From JAFGLP01 sp050014895 (GTDB taxonomy: Bacteria > Chloroflexota > Dehalococcoidia > GIF9 > UBA5629), in NCBI GenBank assembly GCA_050014895.1, contig JBEKCL010000188.1:1-6638 (forward strand): 6,638 nucleotides of DNA. Reading direction: 5' to 3'. Both the position numbers and the translations under genes were made by a program. Numbering within the stretch: position 1 is the first letter of the stretch; every line of letters starts with the position of its first letter. The notes beneath the pieces are model-generated. The model made no database searches. It was not told the DNA's origin and saw only the letters and a list, made by a program, of their open reading frames with translations. Of the stretch, positions 5,554 to 6,638 are shown in pieces.

Positions 5554-5874
5554 CTACGAAGAATTTTTCCGGTCGGTGATCGTTTTACGCTTACGGCCAC
5601 CGCAGCCAGGCTTCAAGGCTGGGTGTTTTACCATGCCAACGCTCTGGACTCCGATCCGGCCAGGCTTAATTGTGATGGCATTAGAGCACCATTCAACATT
5701 TTCAAAAGGCTTTTCCAGCAGCCATTTCTCCAAGGCAGACTTTGGGATGATCACTCTGCGAGTTCCGGTTCGTATATAGGGAATCCTGTTCTGTTCCACC
5801 ATGGTATACACGGCGTCTTTGCCGCATCCGAGTATTTTCGCCGTTTGAACCACACTGTAGGCCAGTTCTGCCAT
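5554..5874 (-). CDS. Excisionase-family helix-turn-helix protein (Xis/AlpA-like)
   Basis: The 106-residue product has the short winged-HTH of the excisionase/HTH_17 family at residues 4-57. It starts AYSVVQTAKILGCGKDAVYT, continues NRIPYIRTGTRRVIIPKSALEKWL, and shows the usual 'tyrosine, A-K-I-L-G, I-P-x-x-R-x-G-x-R, L-E-x-W-L' spacing. The family bends attachment-site DNA so that an integrase excises rather than integrates; some members are transcription activators instead. The C-terminal 45 residues are Pro/Gly-containing and very basic (GGRKRKTITDRK), giving extra DNA contacts or a disordered tail. GTGGAG lies 8 nt before the ATG. It is transcribed divergently from the repressor and integrase genes and is probably first in an operon with the 208-residue and rep-like genes. 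Confidence 0.8.
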   Translation of the reverse strand: MAELAYSVVQTAKILGCGKDAVYTMVEQNRIPYIRTGTRRVIIPKSALEKWLLEKPFENVEWCSNAITIKPGRIGVQSVGMVKHPALKPGCGGRKRKTITDRKNSS

Positions 5875-5950
5875 TGGAGACGCTCCACTCCTTTAACCAA
5901 ATTCGAGGCGAGGGAAGCCCGGCATACCGAGAACCGATCTCTTTTCTCAA

Positions 5951-5995
5951 GTGAATTCACTATAACTCATTATGAATAGCTTATAGTGAATTCAC
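5951..5995. promoter_or_regulatory. Paired palindromic operators in a perfect 15-bp inverted repeat
   Basis: The 10-bp palindrome GTGAATTCAC occurs at 5951-5960 and 5986-5995. With the flanking TATAA the two copies form a perfect 15-bp inverted repeat (5951-5965 and 5981-5995) separated by 15 bp. They bracket the predicted excisionase promoter. The likely ligand is the adjacent ribbon-helix-helix protein, a family that binds such symmetric sites as paired dimers. Confidence 0.65.
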
Positions 5996-5997
5996 AA
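5969..5997 (-). promoter_or_regulatory. Promoter for the excisionase operon
   Basis: The minus strand reads TTGTGA (plus 5992-5997), 17 bp, then CATAAT (plus 5969-5974). Transcription would start near 5962, about 90 nt before the excisionase ATG. A perfect TTGACA at 6001-6006 paired with TATAAG 15 bp away is a second candidate. The -35 overlaps the palindrome at 5986-5995, and the start site abuts the one at 5951-5960. Confidence 0.55.
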
Positions 5998-6020
5998 TGA
6001 TGTCAATAATATTTTTAAAC

Positions 6021-6049
6021 TTGTTTTAAAATGGAATACTAATTATAAT
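6021..6049 (+). promoter_or_regulatory. Promoter for the repressor-integrase operon
   Basis: TTGTTT (6021-6026), 17 bp, then a perfect TATAAT (6044-6049) on the plus strand. The expected start is near 6056, only a few bases before the palindrome at 6059-6068 and about 25 nt before the repressor ATG. Confidence 0.7.
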
Positions 6050-6058
6050 AGTTTCATA

Positions 6059-6068
6059 ATGAATTCAT
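6059..6068. promoter_or_regulatory. Third operator-like palindrome, at the repressor start site
   Basis: ATGAATTCAT is a perfect 10-bp palindrome sharing the TGAATTCA core with the two upstream sites. It sits just after the predicted transcription start and directly before the ribosome binding site, so occupancy should block the repressor's own gene (autorepression inferred). Confidence 0.5.
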
Positions 6069-6084
6069 AAGGAGTTGCCTTATG
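6066..6084 (+). promoter_or_regulatory. Hairpin covering the repressor ribosome binding site and start codon
   Basis: CATAAGG (6066-6072) pairs perfectly with CCTTATG (6078-6084) around a 5-nt loop. The stem contains the first part of the AAGGAG ribosome binding site (6069-6074) and the ATG itself (6082-6084). In RNA this could limit translation of the repressor; in DNA it could be part of the operator. Confidence 0.45.
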
Positions 6085-6264
6085 GCTACAGATAAGCGGC
6101 AGTTCACCCTTCGTCTCCTGGATGACAATTTTGAAAAAATAAGGTTTCTGTCTGAGTTGGACAAGCGGTCGATCGCCATGGAAATTGAATACATCATCGA
6201 ACGGCATATCGCTGATTATGAGAAAGAGCACGGTCCAATCAAAACAATTGAAAAGAGGGATTAG
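6082..6264 (+). CDS. Arc-like ribbon-helix-helix transcriptional repressor
   Basis: The 60-residue product matches the Arc/MetJ ribbon-helix-helix fold closely. RQFTLRL (residues 6-12) forms the beta-strand, with alternating Gln7, Thr9 and Arg11 as predicted major-groove contacts, the equivalents of Gln9, Asn11 and Arg13 in phage P22 Arc. Then come helix A (DDNFEKIRFLSELD), the RSIAMEI turn and second helix typical of Arc, and a short charged tail. AAGGAG precedes the ATG by 7 nt. It lies between three palindromes upstream and the integrase gene 45 bp downstream on the same strand, so it probably represses both its own operon and the divergent excisionase operon. An antitoxin role is possible for this fold, but no partner toxin gene is adjacent. 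Confidence 0.8.
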   Translation: MATDKRQFTLRLLDDNFEKIRFLSELDKRSIAMEIEYIIERHIADYEKEHGPIKTIEKRD

Positions 6265-6309
6265 CAGGGAATGCCCCGGCTATGACAATTAGGGAAATGA
6301 GGGATCAAT

Positions 6310-6638
6310 ATGCCTCGTAAACTCACCGGCCACATCGAGAAGCGCTCCGACTCCTCACTCCTGATCGTGATTAACACCAAGCCGAAACGAAAATTCATTT
6401 CAGTCAAGACCACCAATGAGCGAGAAGCTGAAAAGGAAATGTACCGCATCATCGATGAGATGGAGCGCGGTATTTACATGGTGCCGTCAGATATGACCTT
6501 GGGGGAATACCTAGATAAATGGCTGGACTTTACAAAGCCGAACCTGGCCTACCTGACGCATAAAAAGTACAAAGGCCAGATTGAAAACTACTTCAAGCCA
6601 GACCTCGGGAATATCCCTATCTCTGATCTTCGGCCCCT
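6310..6638 (+). CDS. Tyrosine recombinase/integrase, N-terminal part (runs off the window)
   Basis: The first 109 residues are present and the frame is open at the window end. Residues 1-58 fit an N-terminal arm-binding domain (GHIEKRSDSSLLIVINT, a Lys/Arg-rich strand KRKFISVKTT, then the helix EREAEKEMYRIIDEM and GIYMVPS). Residues 62-109 begin the SAM-like core-binding domain (TLGEYLDKWLDF, THKKYKGQIENYF, LGNIPISDLRP). This is the usual start of Tn916-type and phage integrases, which cut and join attachment sites through a catalytic Tyr in the missing C-terminal part. AGGG lies 7 nt before the ATG. It probably shares the repressor's promoter. Confidence 0.9.
   Translation, partial: MPRKLTGHIEKRSDSSLLIVINTKPKRKFISVKTTNEREAEKEMYRIIDEMERGIYMVPSDMTLGEYLDKWLDFTKPNLAYLTHKKYKGQIENYFKPDLGNIPISDLRP

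Noticed and set aside
5542..5979. Plus-strand open frame of 145 codons
   Set aside because: Antisense to the excisionase gene, which has a clear family match and ribosome binding site; the frame also runs through the operators.

Overview
The window looks like chromosomal DNA of a Gram-positive, probably clostridial or Peptococcaceae-like Firmicute that carries part of an integrative element. This placement is inferred from strong AGGAGG-type ribosome binding sites, sigma-A-like promoters, a secreted protein ending in a copper-amine-oxidase-N-like 'stalk' domain, and the gene content. No taxonomic marker gene is present.

Left part (1-3626): two secreted-protein genes, both on the minus strand. 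The first (77-1627) encodes a six-bladed NHL-type beta-propeller joined to a C-terminal stalk domain. The second (1946-3070) encodes a G1-family glutamic endopeptidase (eqolisin), with the catalytic Gln and Glu motifs visible. A perfect 15-bp hairpin and an extended -10 promoter lie between them. The 556-bp stretch upstream of the peptidase (3071-3626) has no conventional gene. It does hold a consensus-like plus-strand promoter followed about 85 nt later by a plus-strand intrinsic terminator (candidate small RNA), and a 15-codon minus-strand reading frame with an ideal ribosome binding site.

Right part (3627-6638): a compact integration, excision and replication module. The start of a tyrosine recombinase (6310 to the window end, plus) follows an Arc-like ribbon-helix-helix repressor gene (6082-6264, plus). 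Divergently transcribed on the minus strand are an excisionase-type HTH protein (5554-5874), an unrecognised 208-residue protein (4832-5458) and a winged-helix replication-initiator-like protein (3627-4586). The divergent region has facing promoters and three 10-bp palindromes centred on TGAATTCA, which suits a repressor controlling both sides. The rep-like gene carries four copies of a GC-rich 14-15-mer inside its linker, next to an AT-rich stretch, and these may form an intragenic replication origin. A terminator lies about 35 bp upstream of its start codon, and a candidate antisense promoter fires towards that region, suggesting attenuation control.

Together the right-hand genes suggest an element that integrates and excises (integrase plus Xis), may replicate as a circle (Rep-like), and is held by a small repressor. 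The integrase points rightwards, so the nearer attachment site probably lies beyond the window. Whether the two secreted-protein genes are cargo or flanking chromosome cannot be decided here; no att repeat, tRNA, rRNA or CRISPR array was seen. Positions 1-76 show no recognisable feature.
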